Of a stretch of 64,000 nt of DNA, positions 32,135 to 43,054 are shown piece after piece; the first letter of the stretch is position 1, and the number at the start of each line of letters is the position of its first letter. Both the position numbers and the translations under genes were made by a program. The stretch lies in the NCBI GenBank assembly GCA_030248295.1, contig JASANH010000298.1, forward strand, positions 62,001 through 126,000. The letters run 5' to 3'. The notes under the pieces are model-generated. The model saw only the letters and a list, made by a program, of their open reading frames with translations. It had not been told where the DNA came from and did not search any database. The DNA is from Mesodorylaimus sp. YZB2_4 (taxonomy: Eukaryota > Nematoda > Enoplea > Dorylaimida > Dorylaimidae).

Positions 32135-32347
32135 ATGACGGAGCAGCCTCGTGCTCGTACCAACCAGCCAGTTGATCGTTTGCAGTTGTTTTCCTTGTTT
32201 TGTAAAACCAATTCTTCCGAAATGGACAAAAAGAAAAAGATTCGTAAGCCTAAAATTCAAAGGTCCTCCAAGTCGGTGAATCGAAAGCGTTCATGTAATC
32301 GCAAACGAGTTAGCAAGAAGAGTAAGAAGGTCCAGAAGAAGAAATGA
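32135..32347 (+). CDS. Lys/Arg-rich basic protein
   Basis: 70 residues, ATG to TGA, intact. After an N-terminal polar segment it is nearly half Lys/Arg (KKKKIRKPKIQRSSKS, KKSKKVQKKK). In this setting it could be a DNA-condensing core protein as in adenovirus-like particles. It could also be a chance basic frame. Its TGA overlaps the next ATG (ATGA at 32344). Confidence 0.45.
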   Translation: MTEQPRARTNQPVDRLQLFSLFCKTNSSEMDKKKKIRKPKIQRSSKSVNRKRSCNRKRVSKKSKKVQKKK

Positions 32348-32493
32348 ATCGTCTAGATACTACTGTGGACTTAGACGTGTTCTCTGATCCGCCAGAAGAA
32401 AGAAGTGTAGCCGAGAGTCGTAAAGATATTATACCTGTCAATGTGTCTCCGCCTGATGATGATGTAAATTTTGCTGGGCCATTGGGATCTAGG
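32344..32493 (+). pseudogene. Acidic ORF truncated by an insertion
   Basis: The ATG overlaps the upstream stop. It reads MNRLDTTVDLDVFSDPPEER and continues acidic and Pro-rich (SPPDDDVNFAGPLG). At about 32494 the sequence changes abruptly to GTTCGC repeats, so the 3' end is lost. Confidence 0.4.
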
Positions 32494-33390
32494 TCATTGT
32501 TCGCCTACACTTGTTCGCGAGCAATTGTTCGCGGACAATTGTTCGCCCGCAATTATTCGCCTAAACAGTTGTTCGCCTATGCAGTTGTTCGCCAGCAGTT
32601 ATTCGCCTATAAATTCTTCGCCATAGCAAATGTTCGACATGCAATTATTCGCCATGTTGAATACTAACTACATATGAGTTACTATCAAAATTTTTTATCA
32701 GAGCATACATTTGATTACATACATTTTGGGTGCGGGGGGGGCGATGACAGCATTTTCATTTGTGCAGTGTTTTCATCATGCGACACCCAGTTTTATCAGG
32801 GACATGTATAGCATTGTAACTACTGTATCCGAGAAGAAATTATTTTCTCTCCATAAAGAACTGCACGAATACTGAAATAGTTACGCGTTACTTGGGGCAG
32901 CAGGGTTCCACAGGGGGTCCGGCCTGGTAGATATACATACTGTACTGTAAGTGAGAGGAGGTTATCCTTAGTAAAGAATTGCGAGCGTCGCAAATACAGC
33001 AGGCAAGACAAGCCACTCTCTTTTTTGACAAGCCACTAAAAAATGCTCTTAATTACAGCAGAAAATGTAACCTTGGGGTGGCTACAATTGGTAAGCAAGT
33101 GGTCTTAATGCTCTTGATTGCAGCAAATGTGCGGCAAGTTTAACATTGAGCGATATTTGCCTAGTCAAAGCTTACGATTAGTGCCGCATGTTGTCGAAAT
33201 GACCCTGGCTGACCTAGGGTGGCTTCAGTAGGTAAGCAAGTGGTGACGATCAATTGGCGAGCAATAGTCCTAGCGAACAATTGATTACCTACAATTGACC
33301 TAGGCGAACAATTGCTCACGAAGAAATGACCTAGCGAATAATTGTTATTGGCGAACAATTGCTGGCGAACAACTGCCAACAATCCGTTCA
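32494..33390. mobile_element. GTTCGC-repeat DNA element with inverted subterminal arrays
   Basis: 32497-32660 carries about ten TTGTTCGCC-type motifs. 33250-33383 carries the complement (GGCGAACAATTG) about eight times. The middle (about 590 bp) has no coding frame, a short G-run, and a local direct repeat (GGTGGCT...GGTAAGCAAGTGGT at 33077-33105 and 33218-33243). The arrangement fits a non-autonomous DNA transposon with subterminal transposase-binding repeats, inserted into the Polinton-like block. Confidence 0.6.
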
Positions 33391-35417
33391 TGTTCCAGGC
33401 ACACAGTATGGAAAACGTCACCATGTTGCAATTTGCTGGTGTACAATTTGCTTTAATCGTCATGTTCTGCCAGTTGCTGTAAAATGGCTGATATTTTGAA
33501 AAAAACTAGAAAATATTTTGTGTCTCCTTAAAGGACATAAGTCGAGCCGTTTGAACAAGTTGTGGCCGCCAAGGTTGATAAGTTAGTAAACCTTCACATT
33601 GTTTTCACGGCTAAACCCTTTTGTTCTCTGCCTCTGCGTGTTAATAATCAATAAGGCGCAGCGGGAGTGATTTGATGCCTGCCTTTTGAATGCCTGCCCG
33701 AATCTTGTACTTCGTCTAACATATAGCTGTAGGCCAACAGTTCAAGCTACATGCTGAAGAGAACGTTGAGCTTGCAGCAGGCATGCAATTGTAAAGTTCT
33801 AAAATACAGTACGGTACAGTATGAATACTTTACGGTTGGCTCAAAAAAAGTCCAAAAAAATTGCTCGAGAAGAGAGTCGAACGCGAAAGTTGTATGATAC
33901 ATTTGTTTCTGAACCCACCGCGGTTATCACCTGCAAAACAGCCGCTATTCTTCTCATTATTAAAGCTGTTATTCCCGCATGCAGAAGCAAGGGGCTCTCT
34001 CAGAGACAATGGTGATCATCGTGGCACTTTCCATCGTGAATAATCGATTGACGTTCAGCCCTTGCAGTGAGAATATGACACTTCTGTAAGGCTACTGAAG
34101 CTTGACCTGTCTCTTTTACCAGCATTTATTATTATCTGGCCCACCCCTGCTTCTAATAACATAATGGATGAACCGTGATCGAGGTGCTCTAAAACGAATG
34201 CAAAAAAAGCAGTGAAATGTGAAGTCTGTTACACTCTCGCATGTTATCTGGGGGTTTTTTCATTACGGAATCGGCGTTCGCACATCGCAGTCAAGTCAAG
34301 TGTATAGGGGCTGATTCCCGTTTTTTGGTCCAAGTAAGATTTAATTTATCTGTGCATCTACGCCAAGCAGCCCGCGTCAGATTTAGGCAAGTACCCAGTT
34401 TGGAAAAGAAAAGACAGTTCAGAGAGTTTTCAAAGCCAAAAATTCCAGCCATTGGTGGACTCGAACCTTCGGTGGCCGCATTGATGAAATGTTGCACCAA
34501 ACGGCGCTGCACTCACTGCATCACGAAGACCCTGGCAATAGCTGAAAGAATAGTGGTTTCACAATCACATCTTGTACCTTCTATTCTCGGCACAGTAGTT
34601 GCACACGATCTGCTCCACGCTGGGAACACTATGTAAATCTTGACCGCGCTGCTCGGGCCTTCCTTAAACCCAAGTCAGCGCTCGCCCTCCGCGAAGAAAG
34701 AACAAATATAAATTCCAGAGCAAAGAGCGCAGAAACTGAAACTGATGAGAGTAAATGGCTTGATGGAACGAAACGCACGCCAATTATGTTATGAGAAAAC
34801 CCCCGCAAGAATTCTCATTCGTAGAGGCAAGCATGCATCGAGGTTTTGGGAAGAGGCGTGAAACTTGCTAAGAATAGTTCGGTAAAGAACTGGAAACCTG
34901 TCTGAGGCAACAAAAGTTTACACTGACCATTGTTCACTCGGACTTGGGATATGGTCTCTTTGTCACTCTCTGCCCATCTACACTGTTTAGCGCAAGATGG
35001 TCCATCGCGTGCAAACTACATATAGCGCAGATAAGGCTGGAAAATTCGAGTCAATTCGTGCTTGCTGTCTCTAAAAGAAAGATTGCATTCCAGATATATT
35101 TACCGTTTCCGCTCTGAGAAAGTCCGATTAGACAGGGAAGGCCTGAAAGGGGTCAAAAACCGCTTGTCTACCGACTTCTGCTAGGAATTTGAGAACTCCT
35201 GTGGCGCAGAGAGGACTTTTGACGCACAGATTCTGCAATCGGGCCGCTGAGCACGTGGGTACAGTACACTCTCTGTCCTCAAACACATATACACCAGGCT
35301 TCATTCCGTAGCGTGCAAAAATTTCAAAACTTCACAGCTTTTTTGCTACATTATGTCAGCAGCTATTTTCAAATCATGATGTCGGAAGTGAAAAAAATTA
35401 ACAGGATATAAAAGATT
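33391..35417. other. No firm gene
   Basis: A 64-residue basic frame (33821-34015) and a 131-residue frame (34241-34636) have no family signature. The complement of about 34445-34475 contains GGTTCGAGTCCACC, a B-box or T-arm-like motif, possibly the tail of another tRNA-derived SINE. Confidence 0.4.
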
Positions 35418-35530
35418 GTACAGCTAGTGTTGCAATTGAGGTCAATGTCAAAGTCAAAATCCTGTCAAAATAGCATGTTTCCAAAATTCCGTCGAAGTCG
35501 AGGTCAAAGTCAAAAATATTGCAAGAAGTC
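35418..35530 (-). repeat. TTTGACC/TTCGAC hexamer array
   Basis: On the minus strand, TTTTGACTTTGACCTCGACTT-type units. Similar arrays at 38930-39010 and 48290-48440. They may be subterminal repeats of one transposon family. Confidence 0.55.
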
Positions 35531-36073
35531 AAAAAATCTTGACATTTCGCGAATGCATTATTCAAATCCATGAGCCAAGACCAAGAGTTTACGAGTGAGG
35601 TTTTCCGTACCAATCTCTGTATACCGTTTCGAATCGCTCGTTCTGATGTCGTTTCAAAACATGCTGAGACACTCCCTAACAGTTCTGTAAAAGATTACTC
35701 ACAGTTTGTGGTAACTGTATGTTAGAGTAAGGCGGGTTTTGTTTCAGTTTCACAGAATCTTTTAGAGAAGATAGAGTTTTACTTTTTCCTGTGCCAGTAA
35801 AAGCTATCAGATAAGCACCAAAACCGCGTGACAAAACGAGCCGGACACAACTTACGTTTTATTGAATATTGGGCAAGAGGAAATAATTCGTCAATATTGA
35901 ACAAATTTTGTTCAGACTTTCAGTCATGTCATGTCATAAGGGAAAGGGTCAGCTGGATAAGTTAAGCAGGATGCCCCACCCTGTGTTATAGTGATATGAA
36001 AAAGAGTTACCATGTAGACAGTGCTAGACTCATAGCTTCACGTTTTGAACAAAAAAACCTCCTACTCAAGCTT
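35531..36073. other. No recognisable gene
   Basis: Nothing beyond a small CATGTCATGTC direct repeat near 35925. Confidence 0.5.
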
Positions 36074-36487
36074 TCTCGCAAATCAAAACGAAACTTTGCG
36101 TGAAAATAGTACACAGATTCGTATTAATTTTGTTGCTGATCATTTTTCCCAGTGGCCCCTGGTTGACCAGAAATGACCACATGTTCGAGCACTCACTTCG
36201 ACTACCCAAGTTTACAGCGCGCGTGATCGCGCAGGGTTGTCGAGAGCTGGTAGGGCATGCGCCCATGCCCGATTCATAGGCGCATCGTAGACGCATAGGC
36301 CTGATTCATTATGATCGAGTTCAACTCTCACTCAGGGCGTAATCATTCTACTTTTTTTCCTCCTACCGTGCTCGAACATGTGGTCATTTTCTGGTCAACC
36401 AAGGGCCACTGGGAAAAATTAGCAGCATCAGAATTCATCCCATCCTGTGTATTACTTTCACGCAAAGTTTCGTTTTGATTTGCGAGA
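36074..36487. mobile_element. Foldback element
   Basis: Inverted arms of ~119 bp (36074-36192 and 36368-36487) around a 175-bp centre. They share TCTCGCAAATC, ACGAAACTTTGCGTGAAA, GGTTGACCAGAAA and GACCACATGTTCGAGCAC. Confidence 0.75.
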
Positions 36488-38469
36488 GACAGTCGGGAAT
36501 GTTCCCTCGTTAGCTTATTAGTTCGAAAGTTTATGAAGCAATCCATGCAGTTATCTGACCCAATCAAGGGCAGGCAGTAGCAAGCTCAGGGAAAATTCAA
36601 GAGTTTCCAGGAAAGGAGACGCTCTTTCTTTTCGCTGAGACCCACGCCCGGGCTAACGTCAGAAATAAGATTGTGCATACTGTATCATGATGAAGATGCC
36701 AACATGCCAGCTCATTCGACTGTTTGTATGTCGATACTTATCCGATGCATCTGCAGGTCGGACTGATTCAGGTAAGCCTCACAGCGCTGCATTCCCACAA
36801 TATTTCGTTTGTGCGATTGCTTTCATGATCTGCACAGTGGAATGTCGTCAATAGGGATAGATCGGGATCAGGGTAATTCCGATCGGGATCGGGACTAGGA
36901 TCAGGATATTTGCATTTATCTGTTTTTTTGCCTACAGTATGAACCTACATTTCGCATTAAAGCACACTTTTTAGGCTTTCAGATTTTTTAAGTATTTCCT
37001 TACGGTCACGCCGATTTTGAATCATTATATACGTATAAGGTGAAATCGATGAGTACATTCGCAGTTTCGATACAACCTTGCTGCTGCCTCTCCATCGCTA
37101 ATGCTGCCAGCCTCTGAACTGTCGTCTCCTCGAACGATGACTGGGACAATATCATCTGCTTTCTCTGGCAAGATATGATGCGATGAGGATCAGTGTGTAC
37201 CTAGCGTGCTTGCGCCCACATACGCATAATCGCAATGCCTCAATGCTGGTATCCCGACCTGTCCCTTGTCGCCATCCGAAAAACATTTTATCCGCAAACT
37301 TGCTAAAATTAGTCAAGTCAGTCAACTATCAAATTTTTGACCAACGAAAAAGCACCCCGCAGCATGGCACAAAACAGAGATAATAATTGCTCCTGCTACA
37401 TACAGTTCATCTTTGGACACGTAGTTATGCTCACTGCATACCTACCTGGCAAAAATTTACAGCAGTAGCCACGATGATTGTGTCTAGCTATCTACCGGTC
37501 TAGGTATCTACCGCTACAGTATCCACGGCTAATCAAAATAGTGCGACCGCGCACAAGGCCGGTCGGGAGCGATGCTTTGTACGTTTTAGAAGCAGAACTA
37601 ATGTTCTAATCGCTAATCTAGATTCACGACAGGTAAACCTCGCTGAAACGAAGACAGCTGGCTAACATGATTCCTTTTCATGAAAGAGTCTGACACATGA
37701 GCTAGGGAGTGTGATTGCAAATTTCAAGTTGAGCTAAAAATTCAATACAGAAACAACAAGTACTCATACCTACAAACGATAAGATTGATCTGTGTTCTTA
37801 AAGGCTTCCAAACAAGTACGCACAACAAACTGTTTCGAATTTATCAAATTTTCAGAAATTTGGCCTTTTTGAGCTCGATAAATCTTCTCTTGGAGGCTCC
37901 TTGCCTGATCGACTGAGATGATTTGGATTCTCCATGAGTAATTGGGATCGAACGATAATGGTTGCCCTTATCGAACAGCTGTAAAAAGATTTCCAAAAAT
38001 TAAAGCAGTCCTTTCTGTCCACCAAATCGCATTCTTTTTATAAAATTTAGGTTTGACCCGTACATAGTTTGCCCCACTTCGTACAGCAACTAACAAATTG
38101 AAATGTGATATGACGCCTCAACAAATGTCCCTATTGTATTCGTATTCTAGTCATACCTCCGTCGAATAGTGGGTCCACCTGAATCTCACGTAATTCTCAA
38201 TTCTTCCATCGGTCCTTCTCAATTGAAACCCCACATTTTTCAGAATTTGATATTTCCCGACAGTAATCCCCCAATCGTGCATTTCATCAAGGCCCTTTGA
38301 TCGCGAGTGGGATAATGTATGAGCCCGAGCCCTTGTTTAGCAATTACCTAAAACTGTCATCACTTGTTCTCTAGAAGGAGTACGCGCAGTATGGGGCGAT
38401 TGAGATTAAAACATTGCCGAAATTTCTTCTTCCTTTTGCAACCCATGTACAGTACGACAAAAAGGCCAA
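36488..38469. other. No gene; dispersed repeat copies
   Basis: 36845-36985 is a diverged inverse copy of the 121-bp unit at 24307. 37374-37478 matches 39906-40006 (ATAATNATNGCTCCTGCT...GGTTATGCTCACTGC...CCTGGCAAAAATTT). No coding frame I trust. Confidence 0.5.
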
Positions 38470-38695
38470 GAAACAATAAACCACCGAGGGGAAAAAAAAT
38501 CTCTAAAAAAAAAACAAACCACACAACCCCCCCTTTTTTATCCCCCTAATAAGCAAAACACATAGAAAGAAAAAAACAAACAAACCTAACTCCCCAGCTC
38601 ACCCCCCCCCCCCTCTTTTCCCTCCCCACGAAACAAACGAGACAAACAACCCACACACCCCCCCACACACCACACACACCCATAAACCATTAACA
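38470..38695. other. A/C-dominated low-complexity patch, possible assembly artefact
   Basis: Almost pure runs of A and C with a few T, unlike the flanks. Composition changes abruptly at both ends. The same style appears at 56107-56560. Confidence 0.6.
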
Positions 38696-38906
38696 GGATT
38701 TTCTTACGCCTGTTACAGTTTCAGTGTTTAAAAATAGATACAGTTTATTTCAGGACGTCAGCCCAATGTTAGTCCGAGAGAAAGACTGAACAAGAGTCGT
38801 CCAGTCCACCCAGACGGGCTCGGCCGTAGCCAGCCTCCGCCACAGACTTGGGCGATGGCTGTGGAAAGGAGGAGCGGCATGCGAGCTACCTGGTGGGACA
38901 AGGGGC
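38696..38906 (+). repeat. Dispersed repeat, copy 1
   Basis: Shares AACAGGAT, GTTTCAGTGTTT, GTCAGCCCAA, AGACTGAACAAGA, CCACCCAGAC, GGCTGTGGAAAGGAG and GGCATGCGAGC blocks, in order, with 40057-40278. Non-coding. Confidence 0.7.
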
Positions 38907-38929
38907 TTCTTGAAATTTTTGCGAAAGGT

Positions 38930-39010
38930 CAAATTGGAGTCAAAGTCAAAGTCTGAGTCGAAAAAATTTTTTAACCCCCTGTCTAAGTCAAGGTCAAAGT
39001 CATATTGAAA
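38930..39010 (-). repeat. TTTGACC array, copy 2
   Basis: GTCAAAGTCAAAGTC on the plus strand and related units, interrupted by an A/T run. Confidence 0.5.
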
Positions 39011-40056
39011 AACCGACGTCATTTGCAGCACTAGTACAAAAAAATCCACAACATACCGCCAAAAATTAAAAAATTTTTCCGAATGCAATTTAAAAAAATC
39101 GAAAAAGAAAACTAGAATGCCCACAAGATAGTACAGCCACGCACAACAAAATGTAACGAAGAAATAGAATATATCAAAACTCAGCTCGTCAGTCCTTCAA
39201 CCATATTATAGTTTATCAGAAAAAAACAAAACATGAAAAGTTCCTTCGACAAAACAAAAAAACCAAAAATAATTTTTCAAATTTTGTTAGTCTCATCATT
39301 GGTTTGTAAAAAAATAAACTCGTCAGTCCTTCGCCGAACAAAAAATAATTAAATTTAAAAACGATTTCTCTGTCCTCTGACGATTTTAGGATTACTGTAC
39401 TTGCTCCAGTATTACTGTTGGTGGTTTGAACATGACAGCAAGGCCCTCTGATCATTGTGCCACAAAAGTGACTTGGTCTGTACCCCCTCTTTTACTACTT
39501 TGAAAAAGGCTGACGGTTCATCCTCGATAGGCGTGATGCGCTTGAGAGCATATTGGCATGCGAAATTTGTCATGGTTGAACCAGATCTTTTCCTAGGGCT
39601 CTAAGGCTAGCCTCACAGGACACATCGTGAGCCAGGTGGAAGGCGGCTGGAAAGGTAGCAGGTTCCGAAACTACAATGATGATTTATTTATGATGAAATT
39701 TGGGACCGCTTTTTTCTTGCGATATAGTCGAGGTCGAGGAAAGCGGGTCCACCCAGGGTGCACACGAGCGGCAAAGGAGAAGGAGATGGTCACGCCGGGG
39801 TGCCTGCTTGACGTTGTTCAATTCGAGGCTGGCGCATTAGTCTGCATTTGTTAGCGGAGGCCTGGGCGAAGTGTCCAGCGGAGTGTCGCGTATGTCAAGG
39901 ACCCGCTCGCAGATAATGATCGCTCCTGCTGTATACCTCTTTGGACGCGCGGTTATGCTCACTGCTTACGAGCCTGGCAAAAATTTGTAGCAGTACCCAT
40001 GTGATGTATGATTCAGAACACTCTACTAAACAGGCATAACCCAATGAACTATGTGA
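39011..40056. other. No recognisable gene
   Basis: A/T-rich to 39300, then short frames. 39906-40006 is the second copy of the repeat at 37374-37478. Confidence 0.5.
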
Positions 40057-40278
40057 ACAGGATCTTCTTTGCCCAGTTAAAGTTTCAGTGTTTCAAAAAA
40101 ATACATTTTACTCCAGCGCGTCAGCCCAAATGTGACATACATAGTCCGAAAGGAAAACTGAACAAGATTGGGAAGTCGCCCTGGCCACCCAGACAAGCTT
40201 GGTCGCCCCAGACTTGAGCAAAGGCTGTGGAAAGGAGGGCCGGCATGCGAGCCAGCTGGCCGGACAAGAAGCTGTCCA
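40057..40278 (+). repeat. Dispersed repeat, copy 2
   Basis: See 38696-38906; same order of blocks, roughly three quarters identical by eye. Confidence 0.7.
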
Positions 40279-40603
40279 CAAGGGGCCAAGACATGACCAA
40301 GACATGAGGTATGCAGTAGTCACACATCAAGTGATTGCGAGGCCACTGCTGCCTGGGCGCGAACACACATCTGCTAAGCTTGTCTCGTTTAGCCTCGTCT
40401 TAGGTCCAAGCAGGTTACTGAGAAGTGAGCGCTTTATTAGAGTTTCATCCATCGACGGGCTGCCTGTTTCACAAGAGGAGCAGTGCTCTCCGGCGGCAGT
40501 CGTTGCTCTTAATATATTCTCGGCCGCCACCATATTTATTTTACTCAGGCTTAGAGTGCGCGTGCACTCTGCGCCCAAGTTCATCTGCACTCTTAGCCCG
40601 GGG

Positions 40604-40641
40604 CTACATAGGGACTACTATAGGGACTACCATAGGGACTA
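40604..40641 (+). repeat. Short tandem ATAGGGACTACT x3
   Basis: Three 12-bp units in a row within GC-rich sequence. Confidence 0.8.
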
Positions 40642-40870
40642 TCAGCCTAGGCACATGGCTAAACAATGGCAGGGGTGGGCGTACTGCTAGAAGGGAAAAG
40701 CTGTACAGTAGGTACCCAGGGAGGGGCGGGGAACTGGTGGGAGGCTTTTTGAAGTGACTGATGGATTGACGTACGTTACGAGGAACAATTGATTTTGTAT
40801 TTCATACATATCGATTTTCGCTCCGAAATTTTCTTCCAAGTTCTTGAAATACTATTGACGCTTTAAAAAA

Positions 40871-41364
40871 ATGGAGGTCGATGCGAACGAAAATTTCGGA
40901 AGGGATCAAGATAGCGAACGGCAATCATCTTTCGCTGAAGAAGCTTATCAGTTCGAGCCTTCAAATGAAAAGAAACGCTTACGGCAACTGTTGGATAAGA
41001 GGAAAAGACAGTTGGCTGCGAAGCACAGGTGAATGACTAAGTCTGCTTCTTTGTTTCCTTCGCCAGCTTCCTCGATTATACACAAAGTTAGTTTTCCTAT
41101 CATACTGTAGGACAAACAATGTACTCCGTGCAAGAATCGATGACGATCGTCTCGCAAATCTATCCTGGTGCTCATGCAAGCCCGACGAAACAGGCGATCA
41201 TGGTTGCACAACAGAGCATAGATTTCCAAAATCTTGTTTTTGTTGCAAGGAGGCAGCCGCTTCTGGTACTAAGTACCTACGGAATGGCATACCATGCTCG
41301 AATGGGTCAAAGCAACTGCATCGTCAATGCGGATGGGTTTTACGAACGCGGCTAAGCACCGCTG
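40871..41364 (+). pseudogene. P2X7-type cytoplasmic (ballast) domain gene, 3' truncated
   Basis: Exon 1 (40871-41028) starts MEVDANENFGRDQD and is a charged coil. A GTGAAT donor and CTGTAG acceptor remove 82 nt. Exon 2 (41111-41364) gives RLANLSWCSC, SCFCCKE and a later C...C-VL stretch, ending at a GTAAGA donor. W-C-x-C...C-x-C-C-K/R-E is the hallmark of the Zn-binding domain of P2X7 C-terminal tails, seen in many stand-alone genes of invertebrates. The exons for the following HTAYRQF-type half are not found; the next acceptor (41464) leads to a stop. Compare the four-exon copy at 56868. Confidence 0.55.
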
Positions 41365-42025
41365 GTAAGAGGCCTCGAAGCTTTTACTTATTTTTTTATC
41401 ATCTGACCTTCTACATTCCCACCTCGCTCATGTCTTGATAAAATGGCGAACTTCGTTATTTCAGAAAATTCAATGGTGGGCCGAAGCACTTGATATTGGT
41501 TTTTCTGAAAGCTTCAAATCTGAAATCTTCCTGAAATCTTCAGAATCTGCCTTTTGGCATTCGTTTTTTAAAAGCTTCAGTTTCTGAAAAGTTATTTCGG
41601 ATCCATGATGCAGCTGGGCTGGTAGGTTACTGGACGAGTAAGAAAACTGCAATAGCACAAGACTAACAATCAGCAAGGGCCAGTTTCACAGTGCGATTCT
41701 AATTTTTCAAGTTACGAATTGAGGGCACTATTATACAGCAACTTGGGCCAACGCTGAGACACCAATGCAGGACGTGTCACAATATCTGTTCCAGATGTGC
41801 CTCATCCGTAGATTTAGGCACGTCCTATGACAGGTCTCATCTTGTTTCATAATTAAAAAAAGGATGACTTAAGACATTTTAGCAGAGCACGGAATTTTAA
41901 GTTAGAAATACATACAGTACTGTACGCGTAAGCTGAACACCCATTACTGGTCGGAGTTTTTTGTGTGATTGTATCTGAATAATTTTACTATATCACGATG
42001 ACGTTTGGCTTAGACGGGCTGGTCT
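41365..42025. other. No recognisable gene
   Basis: 41682-41850 starts CAGTTTCACA and ends with GGCACGTCCTATGACAGG, faintly like the ACATGTCCT MITE, but the ends do not pair convincingly. Confidence 0.4.
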
Positions 42026-42115
42026 GAGCGGCGGGCATTCCGCCACACCCCGCCAAAAGTTCAAATTCGCCTAGTTCGCCTGCGCGTGAACTTTTGGCGG
42101 TAGATGGCGGAATGA
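42026..42115. mobile_element. Palindromic CCGCCAAAAGTTCA element, left-end copy
   Basis: CCGCCAAAAGTTCA and TGAACTTTTGGCGG face each other over ~20 bp, flanked by ATTCCGCCA-type and TGTCTGCAATTAGCG sequence. Other copies sit at the centre (45250-45410) and right end (47470-47582) of the inverted duplication. Confidence 0.7.
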
Positions 42116-42356
42116 CCGCACCTTTGTGGTCATGTCTGCAATTAGCGCGAATTAGGAGTAATATGCTTTTTATGAGGATCATGGCTAGAGGACAACGAGG
42201 ATTGAGTTGCATATAGAAATTTTAAAAAAGCGAGATTTTTACGTGTAACAGCATAATTTTTGTCACTGAAGCAAATTTTTTCAGTCATACAGCGGAGCAT
42301 TAACAACACACTCAAGAGCTGAGGGACATAAGTATCTATTGACAATCACTTTTAAC

Positions 42357-42445
42357 CCTGGCGGGAGTCGAACATATCTTCTAACAATAAGTGAGCGGCT
42401 AGCGTGAGAGGGGGACACCTAAACTCGCCAGGCTGCGACCCAGCT
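42357..42445 (-). repeat. tRNA-derived SINE head, older copy
   Basis: Complement carries GTCGCAGCCTGGCGAGTTTA, CCTCTCACGC and a B box (TGTTCGACTCCCGCC). Shared by both arms (mirror at 47158-47250), so it predates the duplication. Confidence 0.55.
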
Positions 42446-42454
42446 TGTGCATTC

Positions 42455-42640
42455 ATGTTCATGTTCATTTTCATGTTTTACCACATCACCAAACGCTTAT
42501 GCGCACTCGGGGGTGAAGGGACACATTTTACACAATATGATTTACCGGCCCGCGAGTCGAACACTCGCCCGTAACTGCGCACCTGGCGTGAGAGGCAGAC
42601 GCCTAACCCACCAGGCCACGAGGCCGGTTCACTTTGCTGA
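42455..42640 (-). repeat. tRNA-derived SINE, full insertion (left arm only)
   Basis: The head on the minus strand is GGCCTCGTGGCCTGGTGGG with a good A box. It continues GGCGTCTGCCTCTCACGCC and has a B box GTGTTCGACTCG. The tail is AACATGAAAATGAACATGAA. The mirror arm lacks it: there the sequence passes almost directly from GTGCATT to AAAACCTAGAACAG. The comparison gives its length (~185 bp). Confidence 0.75.
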
Positions 42641-43054
42641 AAACCTAGAACAGCTGCTGATGCATTTGCTGCTTCTTGTTTCATGTGCGTCGACAAGGCA
42701 TGTATTTCGAGCTCTTTCTTTCTCAACTGCTGTGTATTGTTAGATATTTCGACTGCGTTACTTAATTTGGTGTGTGTAAGTGGGGGGACTGGGTGGGGTT
42801 TTTATTTATACTGCATATGCTGAAACATACTGTATACAGTGACGTGCACACCAACCTTATCCAATAAAATGGCGGCTTCCACAGGGGTAGTGCTATAATC
42901 CTACAGTGGCTTTGCCCCTGTGCAAAAAGTTGCTTGTTGGGCGAAACGCACTAAATGCACATTTTGAGGTAAAACCATGTCTATTACTGGATCCTGAGCT
43001 TTTGAAATGCCGCATTTCACAAGCCGTTATTAGTAAAGTTTCCTCCTAAGTTCT

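Larger units (their letters stand above)
28219..32493 (+). mobile_element. Decayed Maverick/Polinton (adintovirus-like) block
   Basis: Small plus-strand frames are packed closely. They include an integrase with Polinton-type N- and C-terminal parts, a minor-capsid-like ORF overlapping it by ATGA, a Lys-rich basic ORF overlapping its successor by ATGA, and a Bcl-2-like ORF. Polintons and adintoviruses are 15-20 kb double-stranded DNA elements with integrase, protein-primed polymerase, protease, ATPase and capsid genes. Here the polymerase, ATPase, protease and major capsid genes are not seen, and I found no terminal repeats. A polymerase fragment lies apart at 52257-52451. The block is not functional. 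Confidence 0.5.

Noticed and set aside
41682..41850. Another copy of the ACATGTCCT MITE.
   Set aside because: Begins with CAGTTTCACA but the other end does not form a matching inverted repeat.
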